NCBI GenBank assembly: GCA_019421385.1
Contig: JAHZFK010000025.1
Location: 2,692-40,100, forward strand
Source of the DNA: Clostridiales bacterium
GTDB lineage: Bacteria; Bacillota; Clostridia; Oscillospirales; Butyricicoccaceae
DNA length: 37,409 nt
Reading direction: 5' to 3'
Shown here: positions 24,351 to 31,645 of the stretch, piece after piece
Layout of the letters: each line of letters starts with the position of its first letter
How positions within the stretch are numbered: the first letter of the stretch is position 1
Position numbers and translations under genes: made by a program
Notes under the pieces: model-generated
The model's input: only the letters and a program-made list of their open reading frames with translations
Told to the model about the DNA's origin: nothing
Databases searched by the model: none

Positions 24351-25343
24351 TTGAAGCAATTCATTGACAGAGATGAAAAGATCCAGACGGTCAAGGAATT
24401 AACCAGCTTTATGCTTCACAAGTACTATTGCGAAAACGATGTAGAAGCTCTTATCGAATATTTTGATGATAAGATGAGTTGGCTTGGCGCAGGTGAGGGC
24501 GAATATGCTGTTGGTACGGAAACTATTTCTGGAATTTTTCGCAAATTTGCGGGTATGGTGCCGAAATGCAACATCTGGGACGAAGAATATGATGTGATTG
24601 ACATTTCGCCGGATATTTACGTCTGTACTGGCAGAGGGTGGATTGCCACCGATTCCTCCACGGATATTTATCTGTGCGTACATCAACGTATTACGACTGT
24701 CTTTCGCTGGATAGATGGAACTCCCCGCTGCTGCCATATTCATATCTCCAATCCATACTCCGAAATGACCCAACAGGATGTGGGATTTCCGACACAAATG
24801 AGGCAGTACACATATGAGTATTTGCATAAATCCATTGATGAGCACAAGAGGAAGATTGAAGAACAAACGGAAATCCTGAAAAAATTGAGTTTTGAAGATT
24901 TATTGACCGGATTGTTTAACCGAAATAAATTCAACCTCGTCACGCAAAGGTTTGAAATGGAGTCTTTTTCTCAGTTAGGGATAGCATCTATCGACTTAAA
25001 CGGATTAAAGAAAGTCAATGACCAAATGGGACATAGCGCTGGAGATAGCCTGATCTGCCATACAGCAGACCATATCGCCCGTGTATTTCCAGGAAAATGC
25101 TACCGCATAGGCGGTGATGAATTTGTGGTGATTGATACAGAGCTAGAAGAAAGTGCCTTTCGGAAAGCGATCTCTACCATGAAAGAAAATATGAAACAAG
25201 AAGGTATCAGTGTTTCTGTGGGCATATCGTGGAGATGCAGCTGCTGCAACATAAAGGAGCAGTTTGACGAAGCAGATCGTCAAATGTACCAGACAAAAGC
25301 TACATTTTACAGTTCACATGACAATGATCGGCGGGAACATTGA
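24351..25343 (+). CDS. Diguanylate cyclase with N-terminal SnoaL/NTF2-like domain
   Basis: 330 residues. Residues about 8-140 resemble an NTF2/SnoaL-like alpha+beta cone domain (helix-rich start, FDDKMSWLGAGEGE, then VCTGRGW and strands to HIHISNPY), a ligand-binding fold. A short coiled coil (155-180) leads into a GGDEF domain (183-325) with LTGLFNRNKF, D215 and N217 of IDLNGLKKVND, and RIGGDEF (252-258). All cyclase residues are seen, so c-di-GMP synthesis is likely. The start is TTG at 24351 with GTGAGG seven bases upstream. It follows the PAS/EAL gene after 68 bases without a terminator, so the two are probably cotranscribed. Confidence 0.85.
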   Translation: MKQFIDRDEKIQTVKELTSFMLHKYYCENDVEALIEYFDDKMSWLGAGEGEYAVGTETISGIFRKFAGMVPKCNIWDEEYDVIDISPDIYVCTGRGWIATDSSTDIYLCVHQRITTVFRWIDGTPRCCHIHISNPYSEMTQQDVGFPTQMRQYTYEYLHKSIDEHKRKIEEQTEILKKLSFEDLLTGLFNRNKFNLVTQRFEMESFSQLGIASIDLNGLKKVNDQMGHSAGDSLICHTADHIARVFPGKCYRIGGDEFVVIDTELEESAFRKAISTMKENMKQEGISVSVGISWRCSCCNIKEQFDEADRQMYQTKATFYSSHDNDRREH

Positions 25344-25652
25344 ACGAACAAAAGGAAGATAAAATAATCTGTTGATGATGGCAGAACTTGCAGCGCAGGA
25401 GTGGGATGCACCTCTGACTTCGACAGCAGATCTGTGATAATGAAAGAATGATATAAATTAGTAGTGGCTGCGTTTAAGACATCTGCTCTGGAAGCATATG
25501 CAATCCATGGAGTGAGCAAACCGCAGCACGTAAGAAAAAAGCTCCGGCATGTCTACATGCCGGAGCTTTTTGCGGTTGTCGTCGCAAAACTATGGAGATG
25601 CACCACATAAGTGCAGTGGGACTACAGACCGGATTAAAACAAAATATGGAGA
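25344..25652. other. Intergenic region between convergent units
   Basis: 309 bases with a bidirectional terminator (listed separately) and otherwise only short open frames without ribosome sites. A stretch at 25380-25530 shows no family I recognise. Confidence 0.5.
25536..25571. terminator. Bidirectional terminator between the diguanylate cyclase and serine dehydratase units
   Basis: Seventeen-base stem (25536-25552 with 25555-25571; the innermost bases form the loop), A-tract on one side and T-tract on the other. Confidence 0.93.
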
Positions 25653-26522
25653 TTAGCCGCAGTGGCCGCACACCTCGCAAGCGGAAGGGGTGACGGCGCA
25701 GCCGCCCAGCGCGGTTTCACGCAGCTCAATGGGAATACGCCGCCCAACGGCATACATGGTTGCCAGCATTTCATCAAATGGAATCAGCTGTCGCACACCA
25801 CTGAGCGAAAGCTCGGCAGCGATCAACGCATTGGCAACACCGGCGGCGTTTCTGTTTTGACAGGGGTATTCCACCAGACCGCCAACAGGATCGCATACCA
25901 GCCCCAGCATATTCATCAATACGGTAGAGGTTGCGTCTAAGCACTGCTCGGGCGTGCCGCCCATGAGCTCTACCGTTGCAGAGGCTGCCATCGCGGCAGC
26001 CACGCCGATTTCAGCTTGACAGCCGCCAACGGCACCGGCAACCGTCGCGTTGCGCATAGCCAGATAGCCGATAGCGCCCGCATTGAAGAGTGCGTCAATC
26101 AGACGGCTGTCGGAGATTTTGTAGCAGTCTTGCAGCGCCAGCAATAATCCCGGCACCACACCGGCCGACCCAGCAGTGGGTGCAGCAACGATGAGACCCA
26201 TGGAAGCGTTGACCTCCAGAACCGCTACGGCATATGTCATTGCTTTGGTCAGAACATCACCGCAGATTGCTTTGCCTTTGGCTGCATGGCTGGATAGCTT
26301 TTTTGCTTCTCCGCCGATCAGTCCGCCCATGGATTTGATCGGGTTTTTCAGCGGCTGTGTTGCAGAGTTACGCATGATCTCCAAGGCGCGCGCCATTTTG
26401 TGATCTACCATATCACGGGTCGTTTCACCTAAAATGCATTCCCGGCGGCGCATGATCTCCGAGATGGCACATTGCTCCTGCTGGCATAGGATCAGCAGAT
26501 CTTTGGCAGATTTGAAATCCAT
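25653..26522 (-). CDS. sdaAA: L-serine dehydratase, alpha subunit (iron-sulfur type)
   Basis: 289 residues. Together with the beta subunit it converts L-serine to pyruvate and ammonia using an oxygen-sensitive [4Fe-4S] cluster. Likely cluster ligands are C168 (VGGCQAEIG), C210 (GLVCDPVGG) and C221 (EYPCQNRN); the substrate loop APTAGSAGVVPG (114-125) is typical. The C-terminus adds a small Cys-rich tail (CEVCGHCG) of unknown role. ATG 26522 follows TAGGAGA. It starts 12 bases after the beta gene. Confidence 0.96.
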   Translation of the reverse strand: MDFKSAKDLLILCQQEQCAISEIMRRRECILGETTRDMVDHKMARALEIMRNSATQPLKNPIKSMGGLIGGEAKKLSSHAAKGKAICGDVLTKAMTYAVAVLEVNASMGLIVAAPTAGSAGVVPGLLLALQDCYKISDSRLIDALFNAGAIGYLAMRNATVAGAVGGCQAEIGVAAAMAASATVELMGGTPEQCLDATSTVLMNMLGLVCDPVGGLVEYPCQNRNAAGVANALIAAELSLSGVRQLIPFDEMLATMYAVGRRIPIELRETALGGCAVTPSACEVCGHCG

Positions 26523-26534
26523 ATATTATCTCTC

Positions 26535-27203
26535 CTACGGTTCTACAATCATAACATCGTGCACATTGGGGTTGTTGCGCAGCGGTTCGGCAATTCCTTC
26601 CGGAAAGCGGCCGTCGGATTCCACGATGGTGTAGGCGGTATTGCCTTTGGACTCGCGGAACAAGCGCATGAAAGCGATGTTGACGTTGCTGTCACTGAGC
26701 ACCTTTGTGATATGTGCGACCACACCGGGCTTGTCCTGTTGGACGACGATGACGGTACTGTAATCGCCGGTAAAATCTACAGAAACCCCATTGATACGGG
26801 AAATGCGTACCTTGCCGCCGCCAAGCGATTCTCCGCGCACGGTCATCACCTGTCCGCGGGCGTTCTCCATGCGGATATCCACGGTGTTCGGGTGTATATC
26901 TGTTTCGGATTCGCATGGCGTAAAGCTGTAGGCAAGGCCACGCTCTGCGGCGATCTGGAAGGAATTGCGGATGCGGATATCATCTGTGTTAAAGCCCATC
27001 ATACCGCCCAGCAGCGCGCGGTCGGTGCCATGACCGTGATAGGTTTTGGCAAAAGATCCGTAAAGGGTGAAGTCCACCTTTTTCAGCGGGGGAGTGATCA
27101 TTTTATGCGCCAAAAAGGCGATGACGGCAGCGCCCGCAGTATGGGAGCTGGAGGGGCCGATCATATTCGGCCCCAAAACATCGAAAACACTGACATAGGA
27201 CAT
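26535..27203 (-). CDS. sdaAB: L-serine dehydratase, beta subunit (iron-sulfur type)
   Basis: 222 residues. GPSSSHTAGA (16-25) is the conserved serine-dehydratase beta motif, and YHGHGTDRALLGG (55-67) follows. A C-terminal ACT domain (about 148-222: DKPGVVAHITKVLSDSNVNI) may bind serine or another amino acid as effector. ATG 27203 follows AAGGAG. Second gene of the symporter-sdaAB-sdaAA operon. Confidence 0.95.
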   Translation of the reverse strand: MSYVSVFDVLGPNMIGPSSSHTAGAAVIAFLAHKMITPPLKKVDFTLYGSFAKTYHGHGTDRALLGGMMGFNTDDIRIRNSFQIAAERGLAYSFTPCESETDIHPNTVDIRMENARGQVMTVRGESLGGGKVRISRINGVSVDFTGDYSTVIVVQQDKPGVVAHITKVLSDSNVNIAFMRLFRESKGNTAYTIVESDGRFPEGIAEPLRNNPNVHDVMIVEP

Positions 27204-27229
27204 GGATAGTCTCCTTACCTGACTTATAA

Positions 27230-28450
27230 TCAGGATTTAGCCGGATTTTTGTTGATGAATTTCTGATAAATCGTGTCGACAAGCACACCGATTGCATTGT
27301 CACCGGATACATTGCAGGCAGTACCGAAAGAATCCTGCGTGATATACAGTGCGACCATGATCGCGCAGATCGGGCCGCTGGGGTCGCCTGCTTCCGCGCC
27401 GAAGATCATGTACAGGAAGGGGAGCGCGGTCATGATGGAGCCGCCGGGTGCGCCGGGGGAGGCAATCATGGCGATGCCGAGCGTCATAACGAAGGGGACG
27501 ACCGTTGCAAGGCTGATCGGGATTTGGTTCATCAGGCATACGGCAGTCGCACAAGCGGTGATGGTAATCATCGAGCCTGCCATATGGATATTGGCGCACA
27601 GCGGAACGACAAAGTTGCGGATTTCAGAGGAAACGCCGTCCGCTTCTGCGCATTGCAGATTGACCGGAATGGTTGCGGCAGAGGACTGTGTACCCAGTGC
27701 GGTGGCATAGCCGGGAATCTGGTTTTTGATGAGGGTAAGGGGATTTTTGTGGCTGACGATACCTGCAATGGTAAACTGTATCACAATGCAGATCAGGTGC
27801 ATGAGGATGACGACAAGGAACACCTTCCATAGGATGCCCAGAATGGCAAAGGTTTTACCGGACTTGGTCATATCCGTGAATGTGCCGCAGATGTAAAGCG
27901 GCAGCAGAGGGATGATGACCGAATGCAGAACCTTATCAATGATGCCGGAGAAATCGCTGATGCCGTTATACAGAGTATCTCCGATGGTTTTGCCGCGCAG
28001 AGAAGATAAACACAGGCCGAGCACAAAGGCCAGCACAACGGCAGAGAGTGTATCCAGCAGGGCGGGCAGACTGAGGGTGAAATAGGTTTCCAGCGAGTTT
28101 CCGGCTGTCGCGGCGATCTGTTCCAGCGCGTCAGCGCTCATAAAGCTGGGGAATAGGTTATGTGCCACAAGATAGGAGGCTGAGCCTGCAATCAGCGTGG
28201 AGCCATAGGCAAGAATAACGGTGATGAGCAGTAGCTTGCCAGCGCCGTTTTTCAGATTCGCAATGCCCATGGTGACGTAGGCGAGAATCATCAGCGGTAT
28301 GACAAAGGATAAAAACGTGCTGAAGATGGTAGATGCGGTCACTACGACTCGGCAGAACCATTCGGGCAAAAACTGTCCGAACAGGATACCAACGATAATA
28401 GCGATGACGAGCTTGGGAAGTAGGCCGAGTTTGAATTTTTTCTTGTCCAT
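27230..28450 (-). CDS. Dicarboxylate/amino acid:cation symporter (DAACS), probable serine importer
   Basis: 406 residues, eight membrane helices plus two re-entrant loops. The DAACS motifs are present in variant form: GTQSSAATIPVN (hairpin 1), ANIHMAGS (in place of NMDGT), SPGAPGGS (hairpin 2), and QDSFGTACNVSGDN in the last helix. The family uses Na+ or H+ gradients to bring in acidic or neutral amino acids; SstT-type members take serine and threonine. First gene of the operon with both serine dehydratase subunits, which makes serine the likely substrate. This is an inference from context. Confidence 0.88.
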   Translation of the reverse strand: MDKKKFKLGLLPKLVIAIIVGILFGQFLPEWFCRVVVTASTIFSTFLSFVIPLMILAYVTMGIANLKNGAGKLLLITVILAYGSTLIAGSASYLVAHNLFPSFMSADALEQIAATAGNSLETYFTLSLPALLDTLSAVVLAFVLGLCLSSLRGKTIGDTLYNGISDFSGIIDKVLHSVIIPLLPLYICGTFTDMTKSGKTFAILGILWKVFLVVILMHLICIVIQFTIAGIVSHKNPLTLIKNQIPGYATALGTQSSAATIPVNLQCAEADGVSSEIRNFVVPLCANIHMAGSMITITACATAVCLMNQIPISLATVVPFVMTLGIAMIASPGAPGGSIMTALPFLYMIFGAEAGDPSGPICAIMVALYITQDSFGTACNVSGDNAIGVLVDTIYQKFINKNPAKS

Positions 28451-28508
28451 AAGCGAAACAACCTCCTATAAATTTTGCTTAAATTTCCCTTGACCGTTTG
28501 CTGGTTTT

Positions 28509-28537
28509 AGTATATTCTGTTTATAAAAATAAGTCAA
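28509..28537 (-). promoter_or_regulatory. Promoter of the serine operon
   Basis: On the minus strand, TTGACT (28537-28532), 17 bases, TATACT (28514-28509), followed by AGGAGG ahead of the symporter ATG. Confidence 0.8.
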
Positions 28538-28548
28538 ATTCATAAATT

Positions 28549-28584
28549 TAATTTTATTATTTAAAAATTTTAATAATAAAATTA
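28549..28584. promoter_or_regulatory. Perfect 13-base AT inverted repeat, candidate LysR operator
   Basis: TAATTTTATTATT (28549-28561) and AATAATAAAATTA (28572-28584) with a ten-base AT spacer. It lies between the divergent serine operon and the LysR gene, just upstream of the serine promoter -35 box. Confidence 0.6.
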
Positions 28585-28609
28585 TGCATAAAAGAAGAGG
28601 CGCATTTTT

Positions 28610-29500
28610 ATGGAGTTACGACAACTCAGCACCTTTATCCGAGTAGCGCAGTTCAAAAGCTTTTCCAAGGCAGCGGAAAGCCTGGGATATTCGCAGTCCG
28701 CAGTGACCGTGCAGATCCATCAGCTGGAGGAGGAATTGGGTACCCGTCTGTTCGATCGGATGGGCAAGCGCATTGCACTGACCGATCCGGGCGCCCAGTT
28801 TCTGGAGCGGGCGTATGAGGTGCTCAATGAGGTCAACAAAGCGAGACTGGCGCTTTCCGATGCGGGTGAGCTGCGCGGACGCTTACATATCGGCACGATT
28901 GAATCGCTGTGTTTTTTCAAGCTTCCGGCTGTGCTCAGGATGTATTGGGAGAAGCATCCGCAGGTGGTCATCCATGTGACAACAGGGGAACCGGAGACCT
29001 TGATCGAGCAGATGGAGCGCGGCGAATTGGATATGATCTATATTTTGGATGAGCCGCAGTATAACAACAATTGGCGCAAGCTGATGGAGCAGCGCGAGGA
29101 AGTGGTGTTTGTTGCGTCCGTCGCACTGGGCGAAGAACTGCGGACGATTCCGGATTTGAGGGTGGAGCAGCTATTGGACAAGCCGTTCTATCTAACCGAG
29201 CGCGATGCAAACTATCGACGTGTATTGGATCGTTTTTTGGCTTCGCACGAGACCATCCTCACGCCGTTTCTGGAATGCAGCGATACTTCGTTCATCATCA
29301 AAATGCTGGAAATCAATTGTGGCATTTCGTTTTTGCCCTGGTATGCGGTGGAGGAAAGCGTGCGTCAGGGAAAATTGTCGCTGCTTAATGTTACAAATCT
29401 GCATGTGTCGCAGTACCGTCAGATATTTTCCCATAAAGAAAAGTGGCACACCCGTGAAATGAACGAGTTTGTGCGTTTGGTGGAAGAAATCAATCGGTGA
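28610..29500 (+). CDS. LysR-family transcriptional regulator of the serine operon
   Basis: 296 residues. An N-terminal winged helix-turn-helix (1-60; FSKAAESLGYSQSAVTVQIH) is followed by a periplasmic-binding-like effector domain (about 88-290). It is transcribed divergently from the symporter-sdaAB-sdaAA operon, the usual layout for a LysR activator and its target. The effector is probably serine or a related metabolite. ATG 28610 follows AGAAGAGG. Confidence 0.93.
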   Translation: MELRQLSTFIRVAQFKSFSKAAESLGYSQSAVTVQIHQLEEELGTRLFDRMGKRIALTDPGAQFLERAYEVLNEVNKARLALSDAGELRGRLHIGTIESLCFFKLPAVLRMYWEKHPQVVIHVTTGEPETLIEQMERGELDMIYILDEPQYNNNWRKLMEQREEVVFVASVALGEELRTIPDLRVEQLLDKPFYLTERDANYRRVLDRFLASHETILTPFLECSDTSFIIKMLEINCGISFLPWYAVEESVRQGKLSLLNVTNLHVSQYRQIFSHKEKWHTREMNEFVRLVEEINR

Positions 29501-29530
29501 ACCGGATAAAATGTTGCGATACAATCAGGA

Positions 29531-29565
29531 TGCCCCGACTTGCGCGGTTCGCACAAGTCGGGGCA
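29531..29565. terminator. GC-rich hairpin between the convergent LysR and VWA genes
   Basis: Twelve-base perfect arms TGCCCCGACTTG (29531-29542) and CAAGTCGGGGCA (29554-29565). There is no good T-run on either side, so it is a probable but weak terminator. Confidence 0.6.
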
Positions 29566-29582
29566 GTTCTGCGGTAGGGGTA

Positions 29583-30956
29583 TTAAATGGAAATGACGGA
29601 TTCGCAGCAGCGATAATCGGTGTCAATGCTGTGGGCAATGAACCGTGCTTTGAAGTTGCGCGGGCTGCACATTGCGCCGCCGGATACGCTCAGATCCTCC
29701 GGCACGACAAATTTGATGCATTTGACACGCACATCCCGACAAGTGGGAAAATCATGTGCCGGAATGGTCATGGTTTTCATACCGCGCTGATACTCCATGC
29801 CATCCTGATCCACTTCGGTGAGAATCGCCGCAAGGGCGATCCGTTTGCCGGGGCAGACATTTTTGATCGTTACGTCCATCTGGATGATTCGCCCTTGGGA
29901 TTCCAGAGAGACGTCTCCCATATCGACCAGCACGGCGTCGGCGCAGCCCTCCACGGCAAATGTCACCGGGGAGGGACATTCTTCCGGATGCACGACAACA
30001 TCGCAGTCTACGGAAACCTTCGGTTCCGGGAAGGAAACATTGTTCCCCTCGGTGTCGGTATACGTGATGGATTGGTTGACCAGCTTGGTGCCGGAAGTCT
30101 GGCCAACATGGCGGATGAGGAAATCGAGCGATGCGCTTTCGCTTTTGGTTACGCCCAGTTCCGGAATGCTCCATTGCAGGGAACGCGTATCCAGCAAGGT
30201 GGCGGTGCCCTTGGTGGGCGACATGATATTGAGGATAGCGAAGTCAGGGCTTACGATCTCGTCAATGGTGATATTGGTTGCACCGGGCTTGGAAATGTTA
30301 GCGGCAAGTTCCGCAAACAATTTTTCCAGATCGGCGGCATCCGGTGTCACCGCAACATGAGAAGCATCAGGGTCGGTAGCCCAATTGTTGAGTGCGTTGA
30401 TGTCCAGTCCATCCGAGCCGATCAGGCCAATACAGTAAATGATGATGCCCTGTGCTCTGGCGCTGGCCGCTACGGGAGCAGGGGGAGCACCGGCGGTGGT
30501 GTTGCCGTCGGTGAACATGACGATAACCTTGGCATTGCTGGAAGCAGGATCGAATAGACCCATGGCCTTGGTAAAGGCATCGGCATGATTGGTGCTTCCG
30601 TTTGCGGTGAGATTATCTACAGCATTTTTCAGTACATCAACCGAGGTAATCAGCTGCGTGTCTGCCACTGCGGTACTCGAAAAGCTGACGATCCCGATGC
30701 GGCTGCCGAATCCGATCTGGCCGTCCTGCGCGCTGTCTGTGGCTTCATCAATGATGTCGATAAAAGACTTGGCGCCCAGCTTCATATCGGACAGCGGTGC
30801 ACCGGCCATACTGCCGGAACGATCCAGCACCAGCACAATATCGGTAGGATTGGATATAATATCCGGCGCTGCGGTCAGCGCCAATGTCACACGCAAAGTC
30901 CCGTCACAGGAAATGCGGTTCGTATCAATAACTTTATTGGAATTTGTAACACCCAT
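29583..30956 (-). CDS. VWA-domain protein with Cys-rich C-terminal region
   Basis: 457 residues. The von Willebrand factor A domain (about 36-225) has a complete MIDAS: DRSGSM (45-50), T122 in NGSTNHA and D150 in FTDG, so it should bind a divalent metal and a partner protein. The region 230-457 is beta-rich with about ten cysteines (for example CDVVVHPEEC, PTCRDVRVKC and CC near the end) and resembles repeated beta-sandwich modules. There is no signal peptide or membrane anchor, which is unusual for a Cys-rich VWA protein and would fit a spore-coat or intracellular assembly role. ATG 30956 follows AAGGAGG. Divergent from the small Cys-rich gene at 31122. I do not recognise a named family. Confidence 0.85.
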   Translation of the reverse strand: MGVTNSNKVIDTNRISCDGTLRVTLALTAAPDIISNPTDIVLVLDRSGSMAGAPLSDMKLGAKSFIDIIDEATDSAQDGQIGFGSRIGIVSFSSTAVADTQLITSVDVLKNAVDNLTANGSTNHADAFTKAMGLFDPASSNAKVIVMFTDGNTTAGAPPAPVAASARAQGIIIYCIGLIGSDGLDINALNNWATDPDASHVAVTPDAADLEKLFAELAANISKPGATNITIDEIVSPDFAILNIMSPTKGTATLLDTRSLQWSIPELGVTKSESASLDFLIRHVGQTSGTKLVNQSITYTDTEGNNVSFPEPKVSVDCDVVVHPEECPSPVTFAVEGCADAVLVDMGDVSLESQGRIIQMDVTIKNVCPGKRIALAAILTEVDQDGMEYQRGMKTMTIPAHDFPTCRDVRVKCIKFVVPEDLSVSGGAMCSPRNFKARFIAHSIDTDYRCCESVISI

Positions 30957-31121
30957 GCGTGTTACCTCCTTCTGGGGAGTGCCCCCAGTTCATCATATGG
31001 ATGAAATGACTGGAATGTCTTTTCCTTTTCTATATCTGCTCCATAGATGCAGGGGACAAGGCACGCATTTGTGTTTGGTACATAATATGACAATGGCACT
31101 TGCCAGAAAGGAGACCCTCGA

Positions 31122-31487
31122 ATGGTTGTCAATACGAATTCCGATACTGTCAATGAAGCACAGACCTGTCCCGCCGTCGGCTATCAATCCGCCTCGATTT
31201 GTGTTCCGGTCACGGTGACGCCGTTTGCGCAGGCGGGCATCACAGTCACCAAGTGCTGCGGCTCTCCGGTTGTCATCCCGGGCCGTGAGGTATGCGGCGG
31301 CGTCAAAAACGGCTCCTGCTTCTTTACCATTTCGCAGGATATCTGTGTTGCGGTTCCGGTTGAGTTCGGCGCGGTAGCGACGGTAGGCGATAGCTTTGTC
31401 AGCTGCAACGGCGCTTCGGAGGAGGACATTTGCACCACTTGCGAAAAAATGCCGCCGCTGACAGAGCCGGTAACGCCGGTAGAATAA
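31122..31487 (+). CDS. Small Cys-rich protein of unknown function with an internal repeat
   Basis: 121 residues with ten cysteines (16, 27, 45, 46, 58, 66, 75, 95, 104, 107) and no signal peptide or membrane helix. Two halves align: ICVPVTVTPFAQAG..VTKCCG (26-47) and ICVAVPVEFGAVATVG..VSCNG (74-97), suggesting a duplicated beta unit. AAAGGAG lies eight bases before ATG 31122. Its start is 165 bases from that of the divergent VWA gene. I do not recognise the family; Cys-rich, leaderless proteins of this size in Clostridia are sometimes spore surface proteins, which is only a suggestion. Confidence 0.75.
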   Translation: MVVNTNSDTVNEAQTCPAVGYQSASICVPVTVTPFAQAGITVTKCCGSPVVIPGREVCGGVKNGSCFFTISQDICVAVPVEFGAVATVGDSFVSCNGASEEDICTTCEKMPPLTEPVTPVE

Positions 31488-31533
31488 TCGCATGGATGGC
31501 TGATCGGAAATCAGCTAATTTGAAATAGCATGG

Positions 31534-31578
31534 AAAAAGACGCACTCCAAGCGGGTTTCCTCCGCATTGGAGTGCGTC
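31534..31578 (-). terminator. Terminator of the hydrogenase-rubrerythrin gene
   Basis: Arms GACGCACTCCAA (31539-31550) and TTGGAGTGCGTC (31567-31578), extended by GCGG/CCGC. Reading the minus strand, a run of five T follows; on the + strand there is no T-run. Confidence 0.85.
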
Positions 31579-31645
31579 ATTGCTTATGGAGCTATCAGAG
31601 GGCGGTAGTTCTGAAAATCAGGGACAAAAGTACCGGTAAGCGAGA

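Noticed and set aside
20427..25570. A tRNA-bounded genomic island with attachment repeats
   Set aside because: Composition suggests it, but no copy of the tRNA 3' end could be found downstream and no integrase is present in the segment.
29531..29565. A strong bidirectional terminator
   Set aside because: The stem is perfect, but neither strand has a proper T-run, so it is kept only as a weak terminator call.
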